This document shows positions 1 to 11,182 of a stretch of 64,000 nt of DNA, in pieces. The first letter of the stretch is position 1. Each line of letters starts with the position of its first letter. Both the position numbers and the translations under genes were made by a program. Below the pieces are notes generated by a model. It did no database searches and was not told the origin of the DNA. It saw only the letters and a program-made list of their open reading frames with translations. Origin of the DNA: Closterium sp. NIES-65 (lineage: Eukaryota; Streptophyta; Zygnematophyceae; Desmidiales; Closteriaceae); NCBI GenBank assembly GCA_948144175.1, contig CANXME010002334.1, forward strand, positions 215,416-279,415. Direction: 5' to 3'.

Positions 1-1575
1 GAGATCTCGCAAACGGATCTCGACAACTTGGCTGAATGGATCCCGCGACTCGCCGGCGGTGCCGCCGCCGCCGCTGCCGGACAGCCATCGTCAATTGACG
101 AGATTGCGGCCGAGCTACAGTCGCTCGACGCCAAGCAGTTTCTGCTGCAGCAGCAGATGACGGCGCAGTCCGCGACAGGCGGCGGCGGCGGTTCCGCTGG
201 TGGTGAAGAGGCGGACTTATACGCGGCGCTAGTGCAACAACAGCTTGCTGCTGAAATGCCGCACGACGCGACCAACGCCGCATCATCCGCGGTCGCTTTT
301 CACGGTCGAGACCTGGAGGAGTTGAGCGCGCTATCGCGGATGGCGGGTTTGCCAGACAGCACGTTGGGAGGGGGTCTGGATGGAGCCAATCTGATTGAAA
401 CGAACGCTGCGCGTTCCGCGGCGACAGAACCGGCGGCGCTCTCTGGGGCATTGGGAATAGTTGCGAACCACTCGGCTGCTGCGCGTAACGACGCGCTGAC
501 GATCCGGCCCACGGCTCCACCGCAATTCACTGCGCAATTCTCGCGCGCGGCGAGCCGACTCGCAGCTGGGAACGTCTTCGGAGCGCCGCCGCAGTGGCCT
601 TCCGCCGCGGCCCCTCAGGCTTCCGCTGGAGTTCAGATCGGCGCGAATTGGCTTCAGAACGAGCTGCAGCAGCAGCAGCAGCAGCAGTCACAGCGCACAC
701 GCATTATGGAGCCTGCTACGCTGGGGCCAGCGGCTGCGCTGCCCGTCACTCCAGCGGACGAGCTCGAGGCGTTGTTTCAGCAGATTCCGCCGGAGCTTGC
801 GCCAGAGGAGCGCATAGTGCTGGCTGCGGCGCTCATGGCGGAGATGCAGCGGAGCAACGTGGCGGCTGCAGGCGGTAACAACGGCCATTCGCAGCAACCA
901 CAGCAGTCACAGCTGCACGTTTCTGGAGGAGCTGGTAGTAGCATGCGTGCTGCCGAATTTCCGACGCCCCTTAAGGTTCATTCTGTGGAAAATGCAGCTT
1001 TTCCTAACAATCAGCCCCCTGCATTTGCAGGTGAGCCCCATCAGAGGCTCTCTGGCAGAGGACAGCAGCAGACTGCCAGTGGGGCTGGCTTAGATGCCCT
1101 GACTGCTCACAGTGGACCCCCCGCATCGCTACGGAGGTTCTCAGAATTTCCTGGTGAATTTCAGGATATCGCGCAATGCATGAGCGGACCCGTGAGCTCG
1201 GACGCACTGGGCGTGTCGGAGTCTAGTGCGGAGAGGGCGGCGTCAGCGCGTGTGGGCGGCGGGGGAAGGGCTGGTGGGAGCAGGAGACAAGGCGGGGCGG
1301 CTGGTAGCGGAGGAGGGGTTGGTGGTGCAAGCGGTGGGAACCCAGCTTTGAAGGCCATTAGGCCGCGTTCGGTGAAAGAGAGGAGGCGGAGGGAGAAGAT
1401 AAGTGATTGTTTGAGGAGGCTGAAGACTGCCATTCCTCAGGAGATTCTGGGGGATAGGCAGGACCTTGGGTCTATGATTGAAAAATCTGTTAGTTATATA
1501 CATAGTCTACAGGCACGGCTTGATAGGCTTCAACCTAGTAGTACAGATAAAGATGGCGAGAATATGGGTCAGTGA
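1..1575 (+). CDS. bHLH transcription factor, 5' end off the window
   Basis: The frame is open from base 1 to a TGA at 1573-1575, with no convincing ATG at its start, so the N-terminus lies left of the window. About 450 residues of low-complexity sequence (Ala, Gly, Ser, Gln-rich, including a Gln run near 670) lead to a C-terminal basic helix-loop-helix domain at about 1355-1535. The basic part reads RPRSVKERRRREKISDCLRR and retains the Glu and Arg that contact E-box DNA in this family; the usual His/Asn position is Ser. Helix 2 includes DLGSMIEKSVSYIHSLQ. About 15 residues follow the domain. It is presumably a nuclear, dimeric DNA-binding regulator. The subfamily cannot be assigned. A hidden intron in the low-complexity part is possible. 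Confidence 0.8.
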   Translation, partial: EISQTDLDNLAEWIPRLAGGAAAAAAGQPSSIDEIAAELQSLDAKQFLLQQQMTAQSATGGGGGSAGGEEADLYAALVQQQLAAEMPHDATNAASSAVAFHGRDLEELSALSRMAGLPDSTLGGGLDGANLIETNAARSAATEPAALSGALGIVANHSAAARNDALTIRPTAPPQFTAQFSRAASRLAAGNVFGAPPQWPSAAAPQASAGVQIGANWLQNELQQQQQQQSQRTRIMEPATLGPAAALPVTPADELEALFQQIPPELAPEERIVLAAALMAEMQRSNVAAAGGNNGHSQQPQQSQLHVSGGAGSSMRAAEFPTPLKVHSVENAAFPNNQPPAFAGEPHQRLSGRGQQQTASGAGLDALTAHSGPPASLRRFSEFPGEFQDIAQCMSGPVSSDALGVSESSAERAASARVGGGGRAGGSRRQGGAAGSGGGVGGASGGNPALKAIRPRSVKERRRREKISDCLRRLKTAIPQEILGDRQDLGSMIEKSVSYIHSLQARLDRLQPSSTDKDGENMGQ

Positions 1576-2403
1576 TTTCTATGAATTCGCTTTCTGTTGA
1601 TGAAGTCTATTGCAGCACTTGTATACTGTTACGAGTGCAATTGAGTGAACGAACGAGAATTGCACTATCGAAGCAAGAGTACAATGAGCGAAGGCATGAG
1701 CAAAGAATATATAGCGAAACTACAGTGGTAACGGTAATGGGCTGCGACGGGCCTGGGACTGAGGTTGGGAAAAAGTGTCGAAGCGGAGGCCCGGAGCGCG
1801 GGTTACCCGCCGAGCCGTGAGGTCGGGGTGAGATGTGCGAAGGTGGCGGGCGGATTGGAGGGTTGCGAGTGGTAACGGTGCTGACTGTGGTGCTACAGTG
1901 ATGTAAGCGTTGAGCAGGGATGCGAAGTAAGGAAACAGAATTTTCCTTACATATACAATGGCTGACTGATCGGTGGAACCTTTCTCCTCGAGAACAATGC
2001 ATAACGAGGATGCACACTCAAGTGCCCAGCTGGGGCCTCCCACTTCCTTCCCGCCCCTCCCACAAAATTCCCCACTTCCCTTTCCCCCACCCCACCCACA
2101 ATCGTCCAGTACGAGCCGTGCGTGATTCCGTGGATTCGAGACGCGATTCGCTAGTCCGTGAGCAGGGCTCAGGATATCAGGGCGTCTCACCCTGTCTGCC
2201 CTGCATTTCAGGGTGAAATTACGGAGCCACACTGCTAGAATTGGCTTTGGCTGGGTGTCCACCCTGTCATCGTCAGGCAGGGCTAGAAACAAACCCTGCA
2301 ATTGCTGTTTTACGCTTATGTGCAACACTGCCGTTTCCCGGCTCGTTGCGGCGGACACCCTGCCATTTTTGTTCATAACTTCTCTAATACCGAAATGTGC
2401 CTT

Positions 2404-2585
2404 AGTAGCGTTTGTGACTGAAATTTTCAGAATCGGCTAAGTACTTGAAACACCAGATTCAGCTCTAGCACAGTGAGTGGCGTTCGTGACTGAAATGTGT
2501 CCAGTAGCGTTTGTAACTGAAATTCCAGAATCGGCGAAGTCCTTGAAACACCAGGGATTTAGCTCTAGCACAGAGTGGCGCGCTA
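2404..2585. repeat. 99-bp tandem duplication
   Basis: Two diverged units start at 2404 and 2503 with AGTAGCGTTTGT and share the stretches CTTGAAACACCAG and TAGCTCTAGCACAG-like sequence. A third partial echo (CGTGACTGAAATG) lies at about 2485-2497. Confidence 0.7.
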
Positions 2586-2762
2586 TCGCTAGTGACCGCA
2601 CCTAGAAGACCCACCGACAGGCCTCTCATCTCATCTCCCCACCTCACACCACTAAGCACTGAAGCATGGAGACGAGCACCCTCTCGTCAGTTGGGGTACA
2701 CACTTCGAATTTAGCCAGAAAGTCTCAGTTCGACCAGATTTTCTGGCTCCTGAGAGGAGCGC

Positions 2763-2870
2763 AGAAATGGCAGTGTCGACTGCGGGACCCAAAGGTTTTT
2801 GCTAGGCAGTGTTTTCGAATTTTCCACCCCGCTAGGTTCGACCTCGAAAAGAAAAAACACTGCCATTTCT
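2763..2870. repeat. hairpin with perfect 14-nt arms
   Basis: AGAAATGGCAGTGT at 2763-2776 is the exact reverse complement of ACACTGCCATTTCT at 2857-2870, with an 80-nt loop. It may be a foldback/MITE remnant. No target-site duplication was identified. Confidence 0.6.
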
Positions 2871-3675
2871 TGGGTACGACTGCCAAGGCACACTGCAGAG
2901 GCAGGGTGTAGTGGGTCACAACTCGATCAGGCAGCGTGCCCAAAAATGAATGAAGAGCCCTGTCCGTGAGTGACCCATTCGAAGGCGGCAGAGAGAAGAG
3001 AACCTTCTCACAAAGCGAGATCGAAAGAAGACAGATTTGAAATGATTCGGAAGTCGAGTTTAGATGGAATCGTATGGCTGTTCGAAACGCCAAGGGATCA
3101 TCTATGATCCGATTGTCGTATCTGCCGTTATTGCATGTGCCCCCCCACCAATTCGTGGAATGCAAGTGCCTCCCACCCTGTTCGCAGAAACGGTCGTCTC
3201 TCATGCGTTGACGTCAGCGGCTGCAGGCTTCGATTGTGCAACTTTGACTAAGAACTTCGTTATAAGAACGTAACACTGGAGACAGCCAAAATGCCTCCAC
3301 CATACTTTGAAGCTTAACAGACATACACAGTTGATAGTGCTACTACGCCTATTTTGTAGTACCGTATTCTCCCGGATAAAACACCCCCCCGTAATTGTAC
3401 ACCCCCGGGTAGCTAATACGGGGTGGGTGTTATATCCGAACCCGTTAGTACTATACCCTCCTTTTTGGGGTGATTCTCTATAACACCCCCCTTTTCTTAT
3501 ATATTCCTATTATAGCTGTTATCGAGTCCGATTCCTTATGGGAGGATATTGCGAAAATCACTCCCTAGAAGAAATTTCGCATGTAATTTCACTTAGAATC
3601 AGCCGAGATATCCCCCCCAGGGCTGACGTTTCATTTCGGGCCCCCCTGATTTCGGGAAAAAAATTCTCCCTGGAT

Positions 3676-6061
3676 TACCGTATGGCCCCGGATATAGGCG
3701 CCGGCCAATTACAGGCGCCGGCGCCTCTATCTGGAGCATGGCGCTTATGGCCGATCCTCGATTATAAGCGCCACCCCTTTTGTACCCTTCCTTATTATAA
3801 GCGCCACCCTCAATATTAACACTTTTTTTACCACCACAACAAAAGCAAACAACAACTATAACATCGTTCGCTTCAACGAATAGTACAAGTTTTACACAAT
3901 TTTAGACTTAATTTGCTATTCTACCTAGGTGCTAGTACCGGAACTACTCCTCGTCAGACTCGGGCTCATGGCAGTTGTTGCCAAAGAATCCGTCGGCGAT
4001 GATGCCGTCGTCTACATCCACTTCCGCCGTCAGTTGGCTCCGCCTGTGCGCCATGGCGAGGTGGTCCTCACTGCCGTCAAGCGCGTTGCTAATGCCGCAG
4101 GTGAGGAAGGCGCGCTTGACGAGGTCGGAGGGTACTGCTTTCCAGGCTTGTGAAATCCATCGAAGGACCACTTCTTGGGGGGGCTTATTCAGATTCCCTG
4201 CACCGCAACAGAGACACCCGGGAAAGCCATGTCAGTGACCAAGGGTGAAAGGGGGATAAACATGCGTATTTAACAAACAACGTACCTGCAGCTGTTAGTT
4301 GCTCTTGGCCCTCCTCCTGAAACCACTTCTGGTAGTGCTGACGAACAGATGCTTTGAAGCTCTTGTTGATGGAGACGTCGAGCGGCTGTTTTCTGAGCAA
4401 CCCGCGTCTTCATGCGAACGCTCAGATTCCACCGCTTCCGAAACCGCTCCGACCATCTCTGACTCCTGCTCCACTTGATGTCCGGGTAGAGGATCTTCAT
4501 GAACTCCCTCGACCACTCCCGCAGACGGCCGACCGACACGGCGGTTCCTTTGCGGCGCCAGTCCAGGAGCCGCTCGTACACCTTCAACTCCATGGGGCGG
4601 TACCACGAGGCCCGCCCGCGACCGTGCATGCGCTTCCGCCCGGAGTGTGCTTCTTTGAGAAACCCCGCTGCCACCTTCCAGTTGGCGAGACACTTCCGGT
4701 GAATCCCACACTCCCGAGCTAGTGCGTGCACCGACTTCGCCACATCCAGCATCGCGACGTACTTCAACTTCTCCGCAGCGGTGTAGCCTTTGCGCTTGTG
4801 ATCGCTGATCTTGTGCCTGGGAGAGGGGGGGCGGGCATCACGGTTCTGGGTAGACGGGTGGGGTCGCTTGCGGTTAGCTGGTGGAAAGGAAGGTATCGGC
4901 AGTTCCTCGGGGAGCCCGTCACGTGACCAGCACTCGACACCGTCGTCGTCGTCGCCACCAGGTACGCCCTCAAGAAACACATCCTCAGCGGTGCCGCCCT
5001 GCGCGCCACCTTCCTCAGCCTCGTCGCCGTCAGCACGGCTCGCTTCCTCGTCGCCGTCAGCACGGCTCGCTTCCTCGTCCTCAGCCACGTCGTCGTCAGC
5101 TCCGAGTGCAGATTCGTCCCACGTGGTGCAATCATCGGGCCGGCCCCAACGTGGTCCAGGGTAAGGTGCGCCGGGTACCTCAACATCTTGGGCCTTGTTG
5201 CTTTCCGGTTCCTTCAGCCACTCGTCGAACGCAGTCGGGAGCAGGAGCGTGAGCACGGGCGGATCCCCTGTGTTGTGACGACATCCCAGAATCGGAGGAG
5301 ACGGAGGAACAGGAGGAGCAGGAGGCGCAGGCGGCAAAGGAGGAGCAGGAGGAGCAGGCGGCGCAGGAGGTGATGGAGGCTGTGGTGGCTCTGGTGGTTC
5401 AGGTGGGACACGGGAGTACCATCCGTCGGCGTCGACTACGAAGGCGGGCCTACGCGCGGGCTTCTTTTTGAACAAGAAATGAGTGCCTGCGAATTCCGCC
5501 ATGGCTTCCGCAGCATGGCGGGCGAGACCAAGAATCTGAATGAAAAAAGTGAAAGAGAAGGCGAAGAAATGAGGGTTTGGAGGGGACCCCTTCTGGTGTG
5601 CGGCTCGAGTTCCTCTTCAGGCATAGTCAGATCCCCCCCTGCCTAAACCCGCAGAGGAGGGAATCGCGGCACGTATCTGCTGCGCTGGCAGGGATATGCC
5701 ACCCCCTTCTCGAAAGTTCGGGTGAAATGTGGCACCCTGGCAGCGCATGTAAACCCTATTGGGCCGCACGCCAGGATGCACGTCATCGCTGGCAGGTGCG
5801 TTGCTCCAAAACAGGTTCTGTGCGGTGGGAAATCGAGTCGCGGCAGTTTTCGCCGGAATTTCATGTACGATCCCATGCGCAACGTTCACAGTTGTGTTCG
5901 CCTTATTGTGGGCTTCACTTTAATACTTCGAAAACCAAAATTGGAATTTGACATTTTATAAGCGCCGGCGCTTATGGCCGTTCCTCAATTACAAGCGCCA
6001 CCCCTAAAAAATCATTACTTATTATAAGCGCATATGCGCTTGTATCCGGGGCCAAACGGTA
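3676..6061 (-). mobile_element. nested pogo/Tc5-like DNA transposon
   Basis: Imperfect inverted ends lie at 3676-3702 (TACCGTATGGCCCCGGATAT) and 6035-6061 (reverse complement begins TACCGTTTGGCCCCGGATAC), each with TA outermost. Subterminal motifs of the type ATAAGCGCCACCC repeat in both arms. It sits inside the outer element and shares the terminal pattern TACCGTAT-NNN-CCCGGATA with it, so the two families are related. It encodes the broken CENP-B/Tc5-type transposase on the minus strand. Confidence 0.85.
3944..5502 (-). pseudogene. pogo-like transposase with the DDE catalytic core deleted
   Basis: The N-terminal segment (5502 to about 4393) has a Pro-rich leader, an acidic stretch, then Tc5/CENP-B helix-turn-helix DNA-binding domains (KRKGYTAAEKLKYV, ARECGIHRKCLANWK, WSERFRKRWNLSVRMKTRVA). 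At about 4390 the similarity jumps to another frame at QPLDVSINKSFK, a motif near the C-terminus of pogo/Tigger DDE domains. This continues to a donor (CAG|GTACGTT at 4286/4285) and after an acceptor at 4197 runs into RWISQAWKAVP and CGISNALDGSEDHL, ending at 3944. The intervening catalytic core, roughly 200 residues in relatives, is absent. The copy should therefore bind DNA at most and not cut it. The missing core and frame change are read directly; the family assignment is by motif. Confidence 0.8.
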
Positions 6062-7056
6062 TGAGGGCACATATTTCGTAGGTTTGCTACTCTGATTGGT
6101 CAGTGTCCAACGACTTACTCTGAGTTGTCAGGGTTCAGAGCAAGAAATCAGTGTTGCAGCCAATCATGCAAAATTCTCCCATTTCCCTCCCACGCCTCAC
6201 TTCCCTGGCCGGTCGAAATCAAACAGAACACACAACCAAGCTGGCAGTCGTGATTTTACTGTACTGAAGTCACACAAACTGTTGGGTCAGATCACGGTTC
6301 TTCTGAAGTTCGCCTGCCATAAAATCTGGACAAGTGTACGCGAAAGTACACGTCAGTGTGACTTGGCACCACACAGCCACAATGTGCCACCCAAAGTACA
6401 GTGCACGTTCGCCGTCAACCACAGTGTATATTTGCAAACGGTGAGCGAAACACCTCGAATCAACCCCCAAAAAAATTGGGCGCCAAGAAATGCGACAAAA
6501 CAGCACATCGCACATCAAATTGCTATCGCGTGGGCAAATCTGCAGGCACATCAGATTCGCTCTGTCATAGCAAATTCGCATAAGAAATTTGCCCTGTCAA
6601 GGACAAGATATTCACTTTGACAGAGCAGATCTGCTGTGTCAGAGGTATTCTGCCGAAAATCCCCGCAGCACGCTGCACTTCGCACGACACCACAAACATC
6701 CGCCCCACCCCATCCCCCCTCCCACAATCTCGCTGTCGCCACGCTGGTGAATCCCAAAATCTCGCTGTCGCCACGCTGGCGAATCTTCCACTGCAAGTGG
6801 TCCAAGAGGTGAAGTGGCCCAAGTGGCCCACAATATCCTCGTACTCGGTTTTGCGGTACTGATCAGCAATCTAGAAGTGAAGTGACACCCCACATTTTGT
6901 TTCATATCATTTCTGCTTCATATAAAATATACAATATAATAAGACCCGGGTATTATACAGGATTTTCCGTTGAGGAGACACCCCCCATTTTTTTCCGGTG
7001 GTTTTCATAATACCCTAGGGTGTTTTATCCGGGAGAATACGGTACCCTTCCAACAA

Positions 7057-10000
7057 TTAGATGAATGGATTCATCTGTCCAGAAGCCATATTTTTAAGAG
7101 CATCCGCAAAGGAGGAGAACCGCAGAACCCCTAAAAGTTCATTCTTCATTCGATGATTTCTCACCCTTTTCTCCCCATCTGGAAGGCTCATGCTGACATC
7201 CTGACTGCGTCGTTCAGTCACCGTTTTGCTATCATCGTCAAGTTCCTGCCCAAAAACATTTTTAGAGACTTCGTTATGAACCCCACTGCCATTGATCATA
7301 CCACCTGATACCGGTACGTTAGCCTGCTCGTGCCTCCCATTTGCCAACAACCCCGAACTTTCCATGTCAGTTCCCGGTTCGAATTCTTCTCTCCCCATCT
7401 TGCTGCCAACCATTACGTCCGAACCAGTAACAATGGTGGGATGCGTCGTCTTTTTCTTCTCCTTCTCAACGCCTCTCACGCGCCCGCTGTCCCCCCGCCG
7501 GATGATTCTGGGCGGCAGAGTGATCCGCAGAGCTTTTAGTTTCTGCCAGTACAGATCCGATTCTCCCGAGGCGATGAGCTGGCGAGCGAACTGCATGACG
7601 TGGCGGCGAGGCGATGGGTCGTCATCGACAATGTTGATGATTGCACTGGGGGAGGGAGACCGGATGGGGAGGGGAAAGGGGGAGTGAAGCAAGGGGATGG
7701 AAAGGGCAGGGGGGAGGGAGAGGGAGAGGGTGAGGGAGAGGGAGAGGGAGAGGGAGAGGCGACGGATCGTCATCTCCAATGTTGATGATTGCACTGGCGG
7801 AGAGGAGAAGCAGAGTGATGGGGGTGGGGGAGGAGGAAGAGGGGGTGGGGGGGTGCGAAAGGGGGAGGGGGAGTGAGGTTAGGTTAGGGGAAGAAAAAGG
7901 GCGGGACGGAAGGGGAGGGGAAGGATTGTCAATTACAATGTTGATGACTGGACTGAAGGAACACGGTGGGGAGTGAGGGGAGAGGGGGAGAGAGTGAGGC
8001 TAGGAGGAAAAAAGGGAAGAGAGAGCAGCAGAGGAGTGGTTGGAGAAAGGGAAGTGGATGGGAAGAGTGCGGGAGGGGACGAGTGGGGGCATGAGCAGAT
8101 GCAACAGTATAAGATTAAACTGGTGCAGAAGCAGTTGCACCCCCACCTCACCAACCCCCACTTCCCCAAGCCCCCAACCTCCAAGGCCCCACCCCCCAAG
8201 GCCCCACCCACCTCCCGGCCCCTTCCTCACCTGCTGCCACGGCCGTCCATGCTGGCACCAATCGCAGCGCAGATGTCTGCCACGTGGCACCGCGACGTGA
8301 ACCGCTTCCTCTGCCTGCGCTCGCGATTGGTGCTGCTCTCATCCCTTTTGCTGCCACTATCACCCTTATGGTTGCTGCTGCCCCGATCGCTGTTGCTACC
8401 CCAGTTGCCACTGGGCGCTTCACTGCTGAGGTTGCCCTTTTCACAGCTGCTGTCCCCTCGCCTGCTTCTCGTTGAATCAAGCGTTGCAGCTGACACTGAC
8501 GACTGTGCTTCTCCTGCTCCCATCTCTGCTGCTGCTGCTGCTGTATCCAGAGCACTGTTGTAAGAGGGGGAGAGGCGGGGATGGCGGAGGGAGGCGGGGG
8601 AGAGGCGGGGATGGCGGAGGGAGGGGGAAATAGGGGAGATCAGAGGAGAGGAGTCGTAGGCTTGGAAGCAGGCATGGGAACAAATGCGATGAGAGAAGCA
8701 GACAGGTGCGAAGAGAGGGAGGGAAAAAAAGGAAAGGCGAGAAAGAAGACACTGTAGTGAGTGAGTCCAATGGAGAGGTAGGCGAGTAAGAAATCGAGAG
8801 ATGGGAACAACAGATACCACGGTGATACCTGCGAAAGGGCCCATAAATCCCCCCGAGCCGGAATATGCGGACAGCAACAACAGAGCCCTCGCCCTGGTTC
8901 CGCTCCACATGACTCCTGCCCTCCTTGTCCGGCTGGTGTGCATCAGATACCACCTCCCCGAGTTGTGCCTGGAAGGCCAGCCACTCCCTCTCGGCGGCGT
9001 AGCGAGCAACGGCCTTCGGGGTGAGCGGGCGCGGAGGGGAGCTGATGTGCGCGTATGGGGGAAGAATGGATGTAGCAGGGGAATGGATGGATCAAGCGAG
9101 AAGCAGAGGAGATGCTTACTAGATGAGGGGTTAGTGCGGTGGAGGAAATAACACCACCCTGTGTGCATGGTTGATGTTCCTACAGAGAAACACATGAGCG
9201 TGAGAGATGATTTGTCGAGGTGAGGCACGTGAAAAAGGTCCTTGCTTTTCTCACTCACTCTCTCACTCGCTCAGTCACTCACTCACTCACTCACTCACTC
9301 CTCATCCACCCATTGGCCGTCCCAGTCACCATAGACGCCTGTGGACGACAGATACCCGATCCACCTGAGCCCATGCCTGGCAGATTGCATCAGGTGCTGG
9401 CAACAGGAGGAAAGCACCTGAAGAAACACATGCGGAAAAATGGACAAGATAAAGTAACTGAGCAGGAGAAAAGCGATGCAGCAACAGGTGGAACAGCAAA
9501 AGAGTTTAGACGGCACGCAACTTGAAGCCATGTCTACAAAACTTACCACATCAACGTGTTGTGGGGATGAGGGGCGAGGAGAGAGGAGAGGGGGGATGGA
9601 GACGAGTACGTGAGTGGCCGAGTGGAGGGCGGAGAGAGCGGCCTGGGGGAGACACACGGTGCTGGTTGGGAGGGGGACAGGGGGGGGGGGGGGGGGGGGG
9701 GAAGAAGGGTGGGAGGGAGTTGAGATGAATGAGAGAATGGGATGGAGAGGAGTACGTGTGTGGCAGAGTGAATGGCAGAGAGAAGGGAGTGGCAAAGAGT
9801 GGGGAGAGGGGTGAATCGACGTGAGTAGGGTAGGGGTGGGGGGTGGAGGATGGTAAGGAGGGGAATAGAGGAGCAAAGGAGGGCAGAGGGCTTTCAAGGA
9901 GGGATAAGGAGGTAATAAGGGGGGTGCAGACCTGTCAGTGCCATGGTCCTCCAGCAGGTGTGCTTGTAAGCCCATGTGACACAATCGATGCCAATCCTCC

Positions 10001-10602
10001 TGGCTCCTGCACGTGCCTGACACGCGCCTGCCATGGGGGGTGGGGGCAGGCAGAGAGAGAGAGAGCAAGTGCAAGGGCTGTGGGGAGTGGGAAAGGGGGG
10101 GGGAGGGGGAAGTTGAAGCGTTGTCTCGTTGCTCTAGGAGAACAGTCAAGCAAACCTAACGCTAGTTATCTTCTCCCCTTAAGAGACATCCTGGTTCGAG
10201 GGGCCAGTTTGTGCAACGGCTGTTGGGGCCGCTGTCAGCCGTTATCTGCTGTCGAACGTTAGTAAGGTCTTTTGAGACGTGTGCAAGAATTTGTGTGGAT
10301 AGAAGCAGCACAACATACCAGCCTTTGGATAGAAGCACACTCGACAGTGCCACTGCCACGTATCCCAGCCCGAAGCAGAAAAGATGCCTCTCGCCGCCAG
10401 GCGCCGCGTCGCCGCCAGGAGAGGCGGCGCAGTCTGCTGAGGCGGCGCCGCCAGCTGAGGCGCGCTGCGGTTCGACCGCCGCCGCGTCGCCGCCGGGCGA
10501 CGCGCCGCTGCCGGGAGAGGCGCGCTCCCCCGGAAATCTCGAGGCGGCGGGGGAGGTGGAAGCAGAAGCGGCGGCGGGCGATAATGCGGCGCATTCTGAC
10601 AT
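7057..10602 (-). CDS. YeeZ-like NAD(P)-binding Rossmann-fold protein (epimerase/dehydratase-like)
   Basis: Seven exons join in phase: 10602-10319, 10027-9932, 9661-9547, 9417-9299, 9041-8829, 8554-8231 and 7645-7057, giving about 579 residues. The Rossmann start is FCFGLGYVAVALSSVLL with a glycine-rich loop. It is followed by VSGTCRSQEDWHRL, SATHVLVSIPP, RWIGYLSSTGVYGDWDG (with the short-chain-dehydrogenase Tyr region), RIFRLGGIYGPFR, TSRCHVADICAAI, NIVDDDPSPRR and NHRMKNELLGVLR. These match, in order, the YeeZ family found in bacteria and plant plastids; the substrate is unknown. Exon 5 and the C-terminal exon carry long low-complexity inserts. An upstream in-frame ATG at 11088 would add 162 residues, but 10602 leaves more room after the CoA synthase gene. 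The 3' end abuts a transposon. Confidence 0.88.
7630..7955 (-). repeat. three copies of the exon-7 acceptor region of the YeeZ-like gene
   Basis: The exon-7 start (plus-strand text AATGTTGATGATTGCACTGG) at about 7631-7650 recurs at about 7777-7796 and, diverged, at 7938-7957. Only the 7645 acceptor continues the reading frame. GA-rich tracts (pyrimidine-rich on the sense strand) separate the copies. Confidence 0.75.
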
Positions 10603-11182
10603 TCTAGAGGCAGATGGGGGCGACGCGGGGAAAGGACGCGGCAATCCCGAATCGGAAGGAGAAATTGCAGCGGGCAAGGACGAGGCGGAAACTACTCCGG
10701 AGAAAGACCGCAATCCCGAGGCCGAGGCGGAGAAAGTGGGGGAAACTGCTCCCGCTCGCCTTTCCGACCTCCCTAAGACGAAACATGAGGCGACTGAACG
10801 GGCGGGATGATCGCGATAAGCGCGATCACCGGGATAAGCGGGGGCGCTTGTGGAGGCGCCACGCTTGCAAGCAGTGAACTGTTGGTGATGCGCGCTTCTC
10901 TCAATCAAGTGCGTGAAGCGCGGTGGGTAATTGAATCCACGCACGATACAGACGACTCGGTACGGATAGTCACATAGCGAGGGATGACTAAGGCGAGGAT
11001 GAAGGGTAAGTGAAGAGGTGCGCGTCGAATGTAGCGCAAGAGGCGGAGTACCCATGATGGGACGAGAAGCGGAAAAATCGCGGCACATTTCTCCCCCATC
11101 ACAGTTGCAAATCTGTCACATTTTTCATGAAACAGATCCCCGTTTGTAGCTCCTCCACGAGGAACGTACATTCCATGGGACT

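Larger units (their letters stand above)
1576..3359. other. intergenic region between bHLH gene and transposon
   Basis: No coding exon is recognised. It holds the bHLH 3' flank, a 99-bp tandem duplication and a short hairpin (listed separately). The ORFs here are short, unsupported and in several frames. Confidence 0.5.
3360..7044. mobile_element. outer TIR transposon with TA ends, lacking its own gene
   Basis: Perfect 27-bp terminal inverted repeats lie at 3360-3386 and 7018-7044, beginning TACCGTATTCTCCCGGATAA. TA at both ends is the target duplication expected of Tc1/mariner/pogo-type elements; GTAC is also shared by both ends. Without the nested insert at 3676-6061 the element is only about 1.3 kb, and I see no transposase in that remainder, so it looks non-autonomous. 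The right arm contains a short direct repeat (AATCTCGCTGTCGCCACGCT at about 6727 and 6762). The right end lies 12 bp beyond the stop codon of the YeeZ-like gene. Confidence 0.85.

Noticed and set aside
4185-5411. Plus-strand Arg-rich and Pro-rich ORFs opposite the transposase
   Set aside because: Shadows of the minus-strand transposase; no independent signals.
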